This document shows, one piece after another, positions 55,201 to 64,000 of a stretch of DNA of 64,000 nucleotides (the first letter of the stretch is position 1; every line of letters starts with the position of its first letter). The DNA lies in the NCBI RefSeq assembly GCF_900111595.1, contig NZ_FOHN01000007.1:1-64000 (forward strand). The letters run 5' to 3'. A program made the position numbers and the translations under genes. The notes under the pieces were generated by a model that was not told where the DNA came from, ran no database searches, and was given only the letters and a program-made list of their open reading frames with translations. Source of the stretch: [Clostridium] polysaccharolyticum. GTDB lineage: Bacteria > Bacillota > Clostridia > Lachnospirales > Lachnospiraceae.

Positions 55201-56147
55201 TTACCCTTAATAAATCAAGCTATACTCTGGGAATTGGAAAAACCATAGCATTAAAAGCAAAAGTGAAATCCAATTATTCTTCCAACCAGAAATTAAAATG
55301 GACTTCGACAAATGTCCGTATTGCTACCGTAAGTTCCAAAGGAGTTGTAAAGGGGAAGAAAAAAGGAACGGTAACGATTAAATGTAAGGCAACAGATGGC
55401 AGTGGGGAATATGCGGCCTGCCGGATTCATGTTGTAAGACAGGTTACAAAGATTACTTTAAACAAGTCTACAATTAAAATGCTAGTAGGAAGAACAACAA
55501 AAATCAAAGCTAAGGTTTCGCCATCTAGCGCATCTTATAAGTCTGTAAAATGGAGTTCCAGTAACCCTGATATTGCACAGATTGATTCAAATGGTAACCT
55601 TACCGCTTTAAGTGCAGGCAATTGCAAAATATATGCTAAGGCAAAAGATAATAGTGGCAAAAAAGCAGTCTGTTATGTATATGTATCAAAGGCTGTTCCT
55701 TCTACTGCAGTTACAATTTCAGAAAAAGACATGGTATTGGTTAAAGGTACTTCATCCATGTTAGCTTATAGTATTACACCTAACAACACAACAGACAGAG
55801 TTTATTTTTCAAGTGATAATAAACGTGTTGCAACGGTTTCTTCTTTAGGCAGGGTATCTGCCAGAAAGCCTGGAGCGGCGACTATAACAATCCGGACCAG
55901 CAGTGGCAAAGTAGGCATGGTAAATGTAACAGTAGTTGGACTAAACCGTACAAGTATTACAATGGGACAATACGAAAGAATCGAGTTATGGGTAGAAGAA
56001 AAGAATACAGGAGTTCGATGGTATTCAGAAAATGCGTCTATTGCTTCTGTAGAAAATGGCAGTGTCGTTTCCAGAATGAAAGGGAAAACCCGAATCGTTG
56101 CCATTATTGATGGCATTCGCTTATACTGCAATGTTACAGTAAGATAG
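52293..56147 (+). CDS. large secreted protein of tandem Ig-like (Big_2) domains
   Basis: The 1284-residue protein has a signal peptide (about 1–37) and roughly ten to eleven bacterial Ig-like domains. The recurring unit is W(S/T)SSNTKVASV–x–GVVSGL–G–A–I(T)A(V). Two lie at 40–245, a distinct region without clear repeats spans 245–460, and a continuous series runs from about 465 to the end. No LPxTG anchor, S-layer domain or catalytic domain is visible, so it is either secreted free or held by another protein. Pairs of repeats between 880 and 1140 are rich in lysine. A role as a surface adhesin or scaffold is likely but unproven. Confidence 0.8.
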   Translation: MKKKCTYFSHRILIGILFFMVVFMFVPNFESESLAESGGMFEIQVIDEVTHLTTTITGTTFVMRSKTQVLQLSSSDHSDFESVTWSVASDSTDTAKKTATVSPLATKGLCQVNALKPGLATIAAEVKYKDDSGNLRSRTVTCLIDIKFAILEDASLGFRTVIPTDERDSLVMKGFDSKVTLSLNYGDSSDSNCTWTSEDQDVVTVENGVVTVVGAGRTTINASYLPSDSTTVLKDSITVYVVPTVKDSSDTVKNNIYVHSETEADRLITDTAYRLNGGSIKDKMEWVISTGIGGSTTIIEDSLGYVTSDLIDLRPSTPNQFLKTIAKAGRYSIKFFPKGVYEDYCKAGLTIDDIGEGLYSAVTLYVYGEFADKVLYVNKGDDFDVAQAFNVTPDVFHSMFSSTLESGVSVVSYVDSEVRGTALEIGDAIIKVKIDEGTLVDELLEGTQPADGYYTVKIHVSDGITLDRSAVTLALGAKLQLRETSGASDGEFTWESDNPSYVSVDKNGLIRGLQVTGDDKDVKITLTQVTSSGYIRHAVCQVRVVSTVTNIKLNYEKVNVEVDKTLTVLATFTPNVSTAPITWITNEEEIVSLSVSNDNKSVVVTGLKPGTAVISAVNTDNFVTASVTVTVVAPIKTIKIEPTQLKVKVNADVVKLKATYTPADATSNDLVWSSSNTAVAKVDENGVVTLVSAGAAIISVRPAYNPYLTMAQCDLTVLQAATGFSLDTKQLTLEAGQSQKVTYKMEPKDATTSVIWKTMNSAIATVSADGKITAVAPGKTYIVASTENGFSETCEVVVTKAASSVTLDVYNLKIAVGDTYQVIATPNPKNSTEKTFTWKSKDNSIATVNASGKVTGVKPGETVITVKTKSGAVEYLYVTVYNQITSMKLNYAKKTLVKGKKFTLKAIFTPSNATNKKVKWSSSNTKVASVTSKGVVSGLRGGAAVITAVAEDGGHTASCLVTVKQSVTSITLNKSSYTLGIGKTIALKAKVKSNYSSNQKLKWTSTNVRIATVSSKGVVKGKKKGTVTIKCKATDGSGEYAACRIHVVRQVTKITLNKSTIKMLVGRTTKIKAKVSPSSASYKSVKWSSSNPDIAQIDSNGNLTALSAGNCKIYAKAKDNSGKKAVCYVYVSKAVPSTAVTISEKDMVLVKGTSSMLAYSITPNNTTDRVYFSSDNKRVATVSSLGRVSARKPGAATITIRTSSGKVGMVNVTVVGLNRTSITMGQYERIELWVEEKNTGVRWYSENASIASVENGSVVSRMKGKTRIVAIIDGIRLYCNVTVR

Positions 56148-56180
56148 AAGTAAATATAATGCTTATTAAGCATCATTCTT

Positions 56181-56222
56181 AAAAAGGAGCTGTGCACTGA
56201 TTATTTAGTGCGACAGCTCCTG
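56181..56222. terminator. bidirectional terminator, copy 2 of the AGCTG..GCACTAA palindrome
   Basis: AAAAAGGAGCTGTGCACTGA and TTAGTGCGACAGCTCCTGTC form a long stem between convergent genes. On the minus strand the stem is followed by T residues. It resembles the sequence at 27443–27487. Confidence 0.7.
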
Positions 56223-56235
56223 TCTGAAAATTCTT

Positions 56236-57753
56236 TTAAATCTCAGTAGTTTCTACAGAATCAAATTCTGACTGTATTTCACTAGAAGGCTCTTTGTCTA
56301 AAAGACTTACGATTACAATTAACAGACTAGCAAAAATAAATGCTGGAAGTAAAGAGTATACTTCTAAAATACCGCCTAATTTGCAAATGTAAAGGGACCA
56401 GGCGACAGATAATGTACCTCCACCAAGCATGCCAGCAACCGCACCTTTTAAAGTTGTCCTCTTCCAGAACAATGCAAATAAAATAAGTGGACCAAATGCA
56501 GATCCAAATCCTGACCATGCTAAGGAAACCAGATTAAAGATAGAACTATCTGGGTTAAGGGCAATAATCATAGCAACAATTGCTACGATAAATGTAGTAG
56601 TCTTAGTTACAAGCAGAATCTGTCTGTCTGTTGCTTCTTTCTGAAATATTTTTTTATAAAGATTGTTTCCAACTGATGAAGATACTAAAAGCAGCTGTGA
56701 ATCAGCAGTACTCATAGTAGCAGCTAAAATACCAGAAAGAACAATGCCTGCAATAAATTTAGGTAAGAAAGCGTTGGTTAGGCGGATAAAGATTGTTTCA
56801 GCAGCAGAACTAGTAGTTAATGTTTCAATACCACCGATACCTTTTGCTGTAATAGCAGCCCCTACATATCCGATACATACAGCTACAGCAAGAGAAATGA
56901 TTACCCAAGTCATAGCAATTGTTCTGGACTTCTTAATTTCTTTTGAACTTTTAATTGCCATAAAACGAAGTAAAATGTGTGGAACTCCGAAGTAGCCAAG
57001 TCCCCAGGCAAGGCCAGAAATCATATTGATAACGCCGTAGGAAGCAGCTTTTCCAGCTGCGGGGTCATAAGTACTGAATAAACTCATGTATCCATCTACA
57101 CTTTTGGCATATGAAAGTACTTCGCCGATACCGCCAGCTTTTACAATGCCAATGATCAGAACGATTATGATAGCAAATGACATTAACAAACCTTGAATCA
57201 GATCGGTAGTACTAGCGGCCATAAATCCACCAGCAGATGTATATAATACAATTATAAAACCGCAGATGATCATGGTTGGAACGTATTTGAAATCAAAGAT
57301 ACTGGCAAAAAGCTTACCACATGCAGAAAAACCAGATGCAGTGTAAACAGTAAAGAAAATAATGATTAAGATGGATGAAATAATCATTAAAATATTGTTT
57401 TTATCACGAAAACGGTTACTGAAAAAATCAGGCAATGTGATAGAATTGTTACTTACCTCTGTATATTTACGCAGACGTTTTGCTACGAATTTCCAGTTTA
57501 GGTATGTACCTATTGCCAAACCGATTGCGGTCCATCCGGCTTCACCAAATCCTGTTAAATAAGCAAGACCTGGAAGTCCCATTAATAGCCAGCTGCTCAT
57601 ATCAGACGCTTCTGCACTCATGGCAGTTACCCAGGCACCTAATTTACGGCCGCCAATAAAATAATCGTCGGATGTTTTATTACGTTTTCCATAGTAGAAA
57701 CCAACTGCTAATACAATAAGCATATAAGCAGCCATTGCAAGTAAAACTAACAA
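56236..57753 (-). CDS. putP: sodium:solute symporter (PutP-like, probable proline)
   Basis: The 505-residue transporter has about 13 helices. Family landmarks are YFIGGRKLGAWVTAMSAEAS, SSWLLMGLPGLAYLTG, YTASGFSACGKLFAS, GVPHILLRFMAIKSSKEI and ILAATMSTADSQLLLVSSS, all of the PutP group. The TTG at 57753 is preferred: GGAGGAG lies five bases before it, while the longer frame would place this site inside the gene. It probably imports proline with Na+. Confidence 0.9.
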   Translation of the reverse strand: MLVLLAMAAYMLIVLAVGFYYGKRNKTSDDYFIGGRKLGAWVTAMSAEASDMSSWLLMGLPGLAYLTGFGEAGWTAIGLAIGTYLNWKFVAKRLRKYTEVSNNSITLPDFFSNRFRDKNNILMIISSILIIIFFTVYTASGFSACGKLFASIFDFKYVPTMIICGFIIVLYTSAGGFMAASTTDLIQGLLMSFAIIIVLIIGIVKAGGIGEVLSYAKSVDGYMSLFSTYDPAAGKAASYGVINMISGLAWGLGYFGVPHILLRFMAIKSSKEIKKSRTIAMTWVIISLAVAVCIGYVGAAITAKGIGGIETLTTSSAAETIFIRLTNAFLPKFIAGIVLSGILAATMSTADSQLLLVSSSVGNNLYKKIFQKEATDRQILLVTKTTTFIVAIVAMIIALNPDSSIFNLVSLAWSGFGSAFGPLILFALFWKRTTLKGAVAGMLGGGTLSVAWSLYICKLGGILEVYSLLPAFIFASLLIVIVSLLDKEPSSEIQSEFDSVETTEI

Positions 57754-57949
57754 AAAATCTCCTCCATTTCTATATTCTGTTTCCAAGTTACATGACGCAA
57801 AAAACAGCACATTTCATGGAAACTGCTGTGCGACTCGCTATATTCTATCATTAATCAGTAAAAAAGTAAATATTTAAAAAAAGGGTTGAATGTATGTTCG
57901 GTTTATGATAATCTGAATAAGAACATATGTTTTGTTGGGAGGTTATAAT

Positions 57950-59629
57950 TTGCTTGTTAATCTACATGTAAAGAATTTGGCAATTATTGATGAGATTGAG
58001 ATAGATTTTAGAAAACATCTGAACATACTAACTGGTGAGACAGGTGCTGGAAAGTCCATTATTATCGGTTCCATTAACATAGCGCTAGGAGGCAAAGTTC
58101 CTCAGGATATGATACGAAAAGGAGCCGATTACGGTTTGGTAGAACTTGTATTTCAAGTGTCCGGATCAGCCATAGAAGAGTTTATGAACAGGCATGATCT
58201 TGAGATGGAAGATGGACAGATTATTTTATCCCGTAAGATTATGCGTGGAAGAAGTGTCTGTAAAATCAACGGTGAAACGGTTCCTGTATCCGTTATCAGG
58301 GAATTAAGCGGTTATTTAATTGACATTCATGGACAGCAGGAACATCAGTCCCTGCTTTATAAGGCAAAACATTTATCCATATTGGATCATTATGCAAAGC
58401 AGGAACTTCTGCCATATAAAAGCAAGACTGGAAAACTTTATTCTTCTTACCAGGCATTAAAAGAAGAACTGAATTCCAGCGGTACCTCAGAAGAAGAAAG
58501 GCTTCGGGAGATGTCTTTTTTAGAATATGAAATGAATGAGATTGAAGCTGCAGCTTTGAAAGAAGGGGAAGAAGAAGAGCTGGAAGAACAGTACCGTAAG
58601 ATGGTAAATATGGGAGATATCATGGAAGGCCTGTCTAGTGTATATGGACTTACTTCTTCGTCTCAGGAATCAGTTTCTTCCTTATTAGGACGTGCTGCCC
58701 GCATACTTTCAAAAATACAGGATATGGATTCCGGTGTTGAAAACTTTGCACAACAGATAGAAACGATTGATAATTTTGTAAATGATTTGAATCTGGAATT
58801 ATTTCATTCAATGAATAATTTAAATTATGATGAAGAAGAATGCAAAAGAATCGAAGAACGCCTTGATACTATAAGAAGAATGAAAGCCAAGTATGGGAAT
58901 TCTTATGAAAAAATTCTGGAATATTATGAAAAAGCTCAATTAAAACTGCAAAAGTACCAGAAATTTGAAGAATATCAAGCAGAACTTCTTTTAAAACTAA
59001 AGCATGTAGAAGAAGAGTTGGAAGAATGCTGCAAGTCAATTTCCAGCATTCGAAAAGCATATGCAGGAAAACTGGAAAAAGATATATATGAAGCACTGGT
59101 GGAACTGAATTTCTTAGATGTACGTTTTCAGATTAATTTTAAGAAGATGGAACATTATAGCAGTAATGGTTTTGATGACGTGGAATTCTATATATCTACT
59201 AATCCAGGTGAGGATCTGAAACCTCTTGGAAAAGCAGCTTCCGGTGGAGAGTTATCTCGGGTTATGTTAGCGGTTAAGTCCGTTTTGGCAGATAATGATA
59301 TGGTTGAAACATTAATTTTTGATGAGATTGATGTGGGTGTAAGTGGCCGGACAGCACAGAAAGTTTCTGAACGGCTATCCTATATTTCCAGAAAGCATCA
59401 AGTAATATGTATTACACATTTACCTCAGATTGCAGCTATGGCTGATTCCCATTACATTATTGAAAAAATGGTGAAAGGGACTGTGACCGTAACCAATATC
59501 AGATGTTTGGATGAAGAAGATTCTGTTAAGGAATTAGCTAGAATTTTAGGTGGAGCTGCTATTACAGATAAAGTAATGGAAAGTGCCAGGGAGATGAAAG
59601 ATCTGGCGTCAAAGTCCAAAAACTACTAG
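57950..59629 (+). CDS. recN: DNA repair protein RecN
   Basis: The 559-residue SMC-like ATPase begins LVNLHVKNLAIIDEIEIDF. It has Walker A GETGAGKS, the hinge-like coiled coil (about 155–370), signature ASGGELSRVMLA and Walker B TLIFDEIDVGVSG. It acts in double-strand break repair. The TTG at 57950 behind GGGAGGT fits the family N-terminus; the TTG at 57932 would lie upstream of that site. It stands before spoIVB and spo0A, as in most spore-forming Firmicutes. Confidence 0.95.
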   Translation: MLVNLHVKNLAIIDEIEIDFRKHLNILTGETGAGKSIIIGSINIALGGKVPQDMIRKGADYGLVELVFQVSGSAIEEFMNRHDLEMEDGQIILSRKIMRGRSVCKINGETVPVSVIRELSGYLIDIHGQQEHQSLLYKAKHLSILDHYAKQELLPYKSKTGKLYSSYQALKEELNSSGTSEEERLREMSFLEYEMNEIEAAALKEGEEEELEEQYRKMVNMGDIMEGLSSVYGLTSSSQESVSSLLGRAARILSKIQDMDSGVENFAQQIETIDNFVNDLNLELFHSMNNLNYDEEECKRIEERLDTIRRMKAKYGNSYEKILEYYEKAQLKLQKYQKFEEYQAELLLKLKHVEEELEECCKSISSIRKAYAGKLEKDIYEALVELNFLDVRFQINFKKMEHYSSNGFDDVEFYISTNPGEDLKPLGKAASGGELSRVMLAVKSVLADNDMVETLIFDEIDVGVSGRTAQKVSERLSYISRKHQVICITHLPQIAAMADSHYIIEKMVKGTVTVTNIRCLDEEDSVKELARILGGAAITDKVMESAREMKDLASKSKNY

Positions 59630-59656
59630 TTTGAAATAAAAAGATAGACACATACT

Positions 59657-59694
59657 AAAAGCGGATATACAAAAGGTATATTCGCTTTTTGCTT
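59657..59694 (+). terminator. terminator after recN
   Basis: AAAAGCGGATATAC and GTATATTCGCTTTTT pair around an AAAAG loop and end in T residues. Confidence 0.75.
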
Positions 59695-59787
59695 TATAAT
59701 TTAAGTGATATATCCAGTTACTGCGTTACACATTTTATAACCGAATTTGATAGCATCTAAGAATGACGTGAAAATGGGGTGTGCCGT

Positions 59788-61083
59788 ATGAAAAGACGAA
59801 TGATTTATAGAAGAACATTGGTTGTAATCCTGCTATTTGTCATAGGTGGAATCGGATTTTTATCATATAGAACCATTGATAAGCAAATACCAGATAGTAT
59901 AAGAATGATTGTAAACGAAGAACAAAAATTAGATTTTTCTTTGCCAGTAAAGGGACAGATAGTAGCAAAGACCGTGGGAGCTTTATCTGTAAATGATAAA
60001 AAACTTGAAAAGTCAGAAATTAGGATTGATTTTGCAAAGCCATTTACGTTATATTCCAAGGAACCAGGGAGTTACAAAGTAAAATTAAAGCTCTTTGGCC
60101 TAATGGCTTACAAGAATATACAAATTGATGTAATGGAAGAAAAATACCTTTATCCATGCGGTTCTTCTGTGGGGATAAAAATAAACACGGACGGAATTCT
60201 GGTTTTGGGAACGGGTATTATTAGAGGAAAAGATGGCCTGAACTATGAACCTGCATTAAATATACTGAAATCTGGCGATTATATTGTATCATTTAATGGA
60301 GAAAATGTAGAAAATAAAAAAAAATTAATGGAAATGATTGAAAAATGCAATGGAAATGATATACAATTAGAAGTGTTGAGAAACAATGAACGGATGAAAG
60401 TTATTATCAAGCCCGTGCTAGGGTCTGATGGTAGGTATAAGATAGGTGCCTGGATTAGAGATGACACACAAGGAATTGGAACTTTAACGTATGTAGATGA
60501 AGATGGTTCTTTTGGAGCATTAGGACATGGAATTACAGATGTAGATACAGGACTTCTTATGAACGTAAAGAAGGGAGGATTATATCGAGCCGATATTGTT
60601 CAAATCAACAAGGGGGAAAAAGGCACACCAGGAGAAGTAGTTGGAATCATACGAAAAGGAAATGGCGACCACTACGGATCTATAGATAAAAATACAAGAC
60701 AAGGTATATTTGGCCATATTGATGAATCCGCCTTTAGTACAAAGCTTATGAAAAAATATCCAATAGGTTTAAAGCAAGACATAAAGACAGGGAAAGCAAC
60801 AATATTGTGCCAGGTATCAGATCGGATTGAAGAGTACGATATTGAAATTGAAAAAGTTGAATTAAATACAGAAAATAACAGCAAGGGTATGGTTTTGCAT
60901 ATAACGGACAAAAAACTGCTGTCATTAACCAACGGCATAGTACAAGGAATGAGTGGAAGTCCGATTATCCAGAATGGCAAAATTATTGGTGCTGTAACAC
61001 ATGTTTTTGTACAGGATTCGACAAGAGGGTACGGAATATTTGTTGAAAATATGATGAGGTTTTCAGATAATAAACATAAATGA
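59788..61083 (+). CDS. spoIVB: SpoIVB serine peptidase
   Basis: The 431-residue protein has an N-terminal membrane anchor (about 9–28), a PDZ domain (about 125–210; LNILKSGDYIVSFNGENV) and the SpoIVB peptidase domain with His247 (GALGHGI) and Ser391 (GMSGSPII). In sporulation it is secreted from the forespore and signals activation of sigma-K. The ATG at 59788 is chosen over the earlier frame start at 59779. It lies directly before spo0A. Confidence 0.93.
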   Translation: MKRRMIYRRTLVVILLFVIGGIGFLSYRTIDKQIPDSIRMIVNEEQKLDFSLPVKGQIVAKTVGALSVNDKKLEKSEIRIDFAKPFTLYSKEPGSYKVKLKLFGLMAYKNIQIDVMEEKYLYPCGSSVGIKINTDGILVLGTGIIRGKDGLNYEPALNILKSGDYIVSFNGENVENKKKLMEMIEKCNGNDIQLEVLRNNERMKVIIKPVLGSDGRYKIGAWIRDDTQGIGTLTYVDEDGSFGALGHGITDVDTGLLMNVKKGGLYRADIVQINKGEKGTPGEVVGIIRKGNGDHYGSIDKNTRQGIFGHIDESAFSTKLMKKYPIGLKQDIKTGKATILCQVSDRIEEYDIEIEKVELNTENNSKGMVLHITDKKLLSLTNGIVQGMSGSPIIQNGKIIGAVTHVFVQDSTRGYGIFVENMMRFSDNKHK

Positions 61084-61087
61084 CGAA
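61081..61087 (+). promoter_or_regulatory. 0A-box match upstream of spo0A
   Basis: TGACGAA fits the Spo0A box TGNCGAA and overlaps the spoIVB stop codon, 222 bases before the spo0A start. A single seven-base match can occur by chance, but autoregulation of spo0A is well known. Confidence 0.3.
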
Positions 61088-61308
61088 AATTGCGAAAGAA
61101 ACTAGTTGATTATATGGAAATAAATGTATATAATACTCATATGGTAAAAATTAACAATATTATTAAGACGTTATATCGGGACTGAACAAAGCAAATATAG
61201 TAAAAAGAAGTATAGATTGACTAAACACAGACAAAAATGTATAATTTTACTATACGAGTTTTGGCAAAAGGGGCCGATGAGTTAAATAATTAAGGAGGAT
61301 TTGAAAGA

Positions 61309-62109
61309 ATGGCTAAAATTAAAGTTGCTGTTGTAGACGACAACGAATCAACAGTAGGTACACTTGTTGAATGTTTAAGGAAAGATGACGAAATCGAAGT
61401 TGTAGGAATGGCTTATGATGGTTTACAAGCACTTACGCTAATAAAGGAAAAAGAACCGGATATTATGTTACTTGATTTGATTATGCCAAAACTTGATGGA
61501 CTAGGAGTATTAGAAAGAGCCCACAATTCAAGCGAATTTAAGAAAGTGCCACGTTTTGTAGTGGTTAGTGCAGTTAGTACCGATCACATTACGGAAAGTG
61601 CATTTGAACTCGGAGCAAGTTATTATATCTTGAAACCTTTTGACGAATCAACAATCTTATCTAGAATTAAACAGACAAAACAGGTTTCGACACCTCATCT
61701 GGTGGTTCAAAAACGCTCACCTATTTTAGAAAGCAAACCAGTTTCATTAGAGCATAACTTGGAATCAGATGTTACCAATATCATTCATGAAATTGGAGTT
61801 CCAGCACACATAAAGGGCTATCAGTATTTGCGAGATGCGATTATGATGTCTGTAAATGATGGGGAAATGCTGAATTCTATTACAAAATTATTATATCCAT
61901 CTATTGCAAAACAGCATAAGACAACTCCAAGCAGAGTAGAACGTGCAATTCGCCATGCCATAGAAGTTGCGTGGAGCCGTGGAAAAATGGATACGATAGA
62001 TGAATTATTCGGATATACAGTTTCCAATGGAAAAGGAAAACCTACCAATTCTGAATTTGTTGCTTTAATTGCTGATAAAATTCGTTTAGAATATAAAATG
62101 CGTACATAA
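61309..62109 (+). CDS. spo0A: sporulation master regulator Spo0A
   Basis: In this 266-residue protein the receiver domain has [12 protein letters not shown], the phosphoacceptor D56 in [13 protein letters not shown], and the Lys in LKPFDE. The C-terminal DNA-binding domain is strongly conserved ([31 protein letters not shown]). AAGGAGG precedes the ATG. Its presence says the organism very probably forms, or descends from formers of, endospores. Confidence 0.97.
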   Translation: MAKIKVAVVDDNESTVGTLVECLRKDDEIEVVGMAYDGLQALTLIKEKEPDIMLLDLIMPKLDGLGVLERAHNSSEFKKVPRFVVVSAVSTDHITESAFELGASYYILKPFDESTILSRIKQTKQVSTPHLVVQKRSPILESKPVSLEHNLESDVTNIIHEIGVPAHIKGYQYLRDAIMMSVNDGEMLNSITKLLYPSIAKQHKTTPSRVERAIRHAIEVAWSRGKMDTIDELFGYTVSNGKGKPTNSEFVALIADKIRLEYKMRT

Positions 62110-62205
62110 ATTTTGTTAAACTTTAGGGCATAAATGAAATATAATACTTTCATGTTTGGATAAAATCATGTATAATTATGAAAACAAGAGTTTGGGAGGT
62201 TTCTT

Positions 62206-63642
62206 ATGAAGAAAGTATTGTTCGTAGCTTCTGAAGTAGTACCGTTTATTAAAACAGGTGGATTAGCAGATGTAGTTGGTTCATTACCGAAGTACATAAA
62301 TAAAGATAAATTTGACGTAAGAGTAATGCTGCCAAAATATATGGCTATTCCAGAAGAATATAAAGAAAAAATGAAGTTTAGGACCAGTTTCTACATTGAT
62401 CTTGCCTGGCGAAAGCAGTATGTCGGTGTAATGGAGACGGTGTATGATGGCGTAACATTTTACTTTATTGATAATGAATATTACTTTGCGGGACCAACGC
62501 CTTATGGTAATATTTATGAGGATATTGAGAAGTTCGCATTTTTCTGCAAAGCTTCTTTATCCAGTCTGCCATCTTTGGATTTTCGGCCGGATATTATCCA
62601 TTGCCATGACTGGCAGACAGGCCTGCTGCCAATTTATATAAAAGATGTATTTATGCAGAATCCGTTTTATCATGGAATCAAAACCATTATGACCATACAT
62701 AATCTGAAATTCCAGGGAATCTGGGATATGAAAAAAGTAAAAGACATAACTGGACTTAGTTCGTATTATTTTGCTCCAGATAAGCTTGAAGCATATGGGG
62801 ATGCGAATTACTTAAAAGGCGGACTTGTCTATGCTGACAAAATTACTACCGTCAGTGAGACTTATGCAGAAGAAATAAAAACCCCTTTTTATGGAGAGAA
62901 TCTTGACGGACTGATTAATGCAAGAAGCAATTCCCTTGTTGGAATTTTAAATGGCCTGGATTATGAGGAATACGATCCGGCTACGGATAAACTTATTATC
63001 AAAAATTACAATAAAGCAAATTTCCGTAGGGAAAAGAGTAAAAATAAGGTAGCACTGCAGGCGGAACTGGGACTAAAAAAGGACGAAAAAGTCTTTATGA
63101 TAGGAATTGTATCACGGCTGACTTCCCAAAAAGGGTTTGATTTAATTGATTATATGATTGAACAGATCTGTCAGGAAGATACACAGTTAGTTGTGCTTGG
63201 AACAGGTGAAGAAAAATATGAGCATTTATTTCGCCACTACGAATGGAAGTATAGTGACAGGGTTTCTGCCAATATTTATTATTCCAATGAACGTTCCCAT
63301 AGGATTTATGCAGCCTGCGATGCTTTTCTGATGCCATCTTTATTTGAGCCTTGTGGACTTAGCCAGCTGATGAGCCTTAGATACGGAACAGTGCCGATTG
63401 TCCGAGAGACAGGCGGCTTGAAGGATACCGTTATTCCGTATAATGAGTATGAAGGAACTGGTACAGGATTTTCATTCTGCAACTATAATGCACATGAAAT
63501 GATGAACACGATTAATTATGCAAAAAATGTCTATTATCACCATAAAAGAGAATGGAACAGACTTGTGGATCGTGGCATGAGCTGTGATTTCTCATGGAAT
63601 AGTTCAGCTAAGAAATATGAAGAATTATATAATTCTTTATAA
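62206..63642 (+). CDS. glgA: glycogen synthase (ADP-glucose type)
   Basis: The 478-residue GT5 enzyme has the ADP-glucose-binding motif KTGGLADVVGSLPK at the N-terminus. It also has HCHDWQTGLLP, TIHNLKFQGIW and the C-terminal SLFEPCGLSQLMSLRYGTVP. It extends glycogen alpha-1,4 chains. GGGAGG precedes the ATG. No other glg genes are in the window. Confidence 0.95.
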   Translation: MKKVLFVASEVVPFIKTGGLADVVGSLPKYINKDKFDVRVMLPKYMAIPEEYKEKMKFRTSFYIDLAWRKQYVGVMETVYDGVTFYFIDNEYYFAGPTPYGNIYEDIEKFAFFCKASLSSLPSLDFRPDIIHCHDWQTGLLPIYIKDVFMQNPFYHGIKTIMTIHNLKFQGIWDMKKVKDITGLSSYYFAPDKLEAYGDANYLKGGLVYADKITTVSETYAEEIKTPFYGENLDGLINARSNSLVGILNGLDYEEYDPATDKLIIKNYNKANFRREKSKNKVALQAELGLKKDEKVFMIGIVSRLTSQKGFDLIDYMIEQICQEDTQLVVLGTGEEKYEHLFRHYEWKYSDRVSANIYYSNERSHRIYAACDAFLMPSLFEPCGLSQLMSLRYGTVPIVRETGGLKDTVIPYNEYEGTGTGFSFCNYNAHEMMNTINYAKNVYYHHKREWNRLVDRGMSCDFSWNSSAKKYEELYNSL

Positions 63643-63691
63643 ATTTCTTATAAGAAAAGATAGAAAAAAGTAAAAAGTAAGGAGCAGAAAA

Positions 63692-64000
63692 ACGAACAAA
63701 GTATTAAAATTTGCTGCAGCAGGACTTGCAGCTGCAGCATTTGCAACAGGAAGTACGAGCGTTAGTGCCGCAGTTTCAAATAACATTGAATTGTACTATT
63801 CTTATGGTGCACCATCTAGTGATAATCAGCTGATTTGTTATGGAGGGTATACATCTGCAGGGAAAGATTCAATGGTATTGAGGGTGCCAATATTTGACGT
63901 GAATTTTATTGGACCACAAGTAACTATTATAACAGCACCAGCATTAAATATGAGCAGTTTTAACCAAGCGATACCAACGTATCGTACTGTTCAATACCGA
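63692..64000 (+). CDS. secreted protein, N-terminal part, with ACG at the expected start
   Basis: The frame runs 103 codons to the window edge without a stop. It encodes a typical signal peptide (NKVLKFAAAGLAAAAFATGS ... VSAA) followed by an unrecognised soluble sequence. The codon seven bases behind AAGGAG (63679–63684) is ACG, and no ATG, GTG or TTG start precedes the signal peptide in frame after the stop at 63671. Either ACG is used or the start was lost. The rest lies outside the window. Confidence 0.5.

Overview
The window looks like a chromosome segment of a spore-forming, plant-fibre-degrading member of the Lachnospiraceae (Clostridia). The reasons are moderately low GC, strong AGGAGG-type ribosome binding sites, the recN–spoIVB–spo0A sporulation neighbourhood, a GH5 cellulase and a two-domain SGNH esterase with CBMs, and anaerobe-type corrinoid genes. 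No rRNA, tRNA or riboswitch was recognised.

Layout. 1–451: right end of an IS3-like element (partial transposase, minus strand). 913–4235: a nitrogenase-like operon (NifD-like, NifK-like, NifX-like) with all six P-cluster cysteines but no NifH in view. 4297–5796: CRISPR leader and a 17-repeat array without cas genes, followed by a decayed second leader and array (about 6098–6324). 6385–11058: YtrA-type GntR regulator, ABC ATPase and two paralogous permeases. 11255–19456: chemoreceptor, YebC, a broken nitroreductase, bioB with a bioD stub, a PaaI thioesterase, TrpB2, a damaged lipoprotein gene and a ZIP transporter. 19669–27283: a secreted esterase and a cellulase with small-gene and gene-end duplications. 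27730–34962: an AraC regulator and a RiPP-type cluster: two small precursors with cysteine at every third residue, two radical SAM proteins, an ABC exporter and an S41 peptidase. 35081–45025: a long tetrapyrrole/corrinoid operon (cbiK remnant, cobT, cbiB, cobD, hemA, sirC-like, hemC, cobA-hemD fusion, hemB, hemL). 45220–52148: HD hydrolase, Bce-type two-component/ABC module, cation/proton antiporter and a DUF1292 protein. 52293–57753: giant Ig-like (Big_2) secreted protein and, convergent to it, a PutP-type sodium symporter. 57950–64000: recN, spoIVB, spo0A, glgA and the start of a secreted protein whose expected start codon reads ACG.

How the parts work together. The tetrapyrrole operon makes uroporphyrinogen III from glutamyl-tRNA and channels it to precorrin-2/sirohydrochlorin; cobT, cbiB and cobD serve the late cobamide steps. 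No heme-branch genes follow hemL. The esterase and cellulase suggest attack on acetylated pectin and beta-glucan. In the RiPP locus the radical SAM enzymes would modify the Cys-rich peptides, the S41 protease would cut the leader and the ABC transporter would export the product.

The strongest candidate for an undescribed system is the RiPP locus at 28898–34962. The NifH-less nitrogenase-like operon is second. Several genes show reductive decay: bioD, cbiK, the nitroreductase, the lipoprotein gene and the second CRISPR array.
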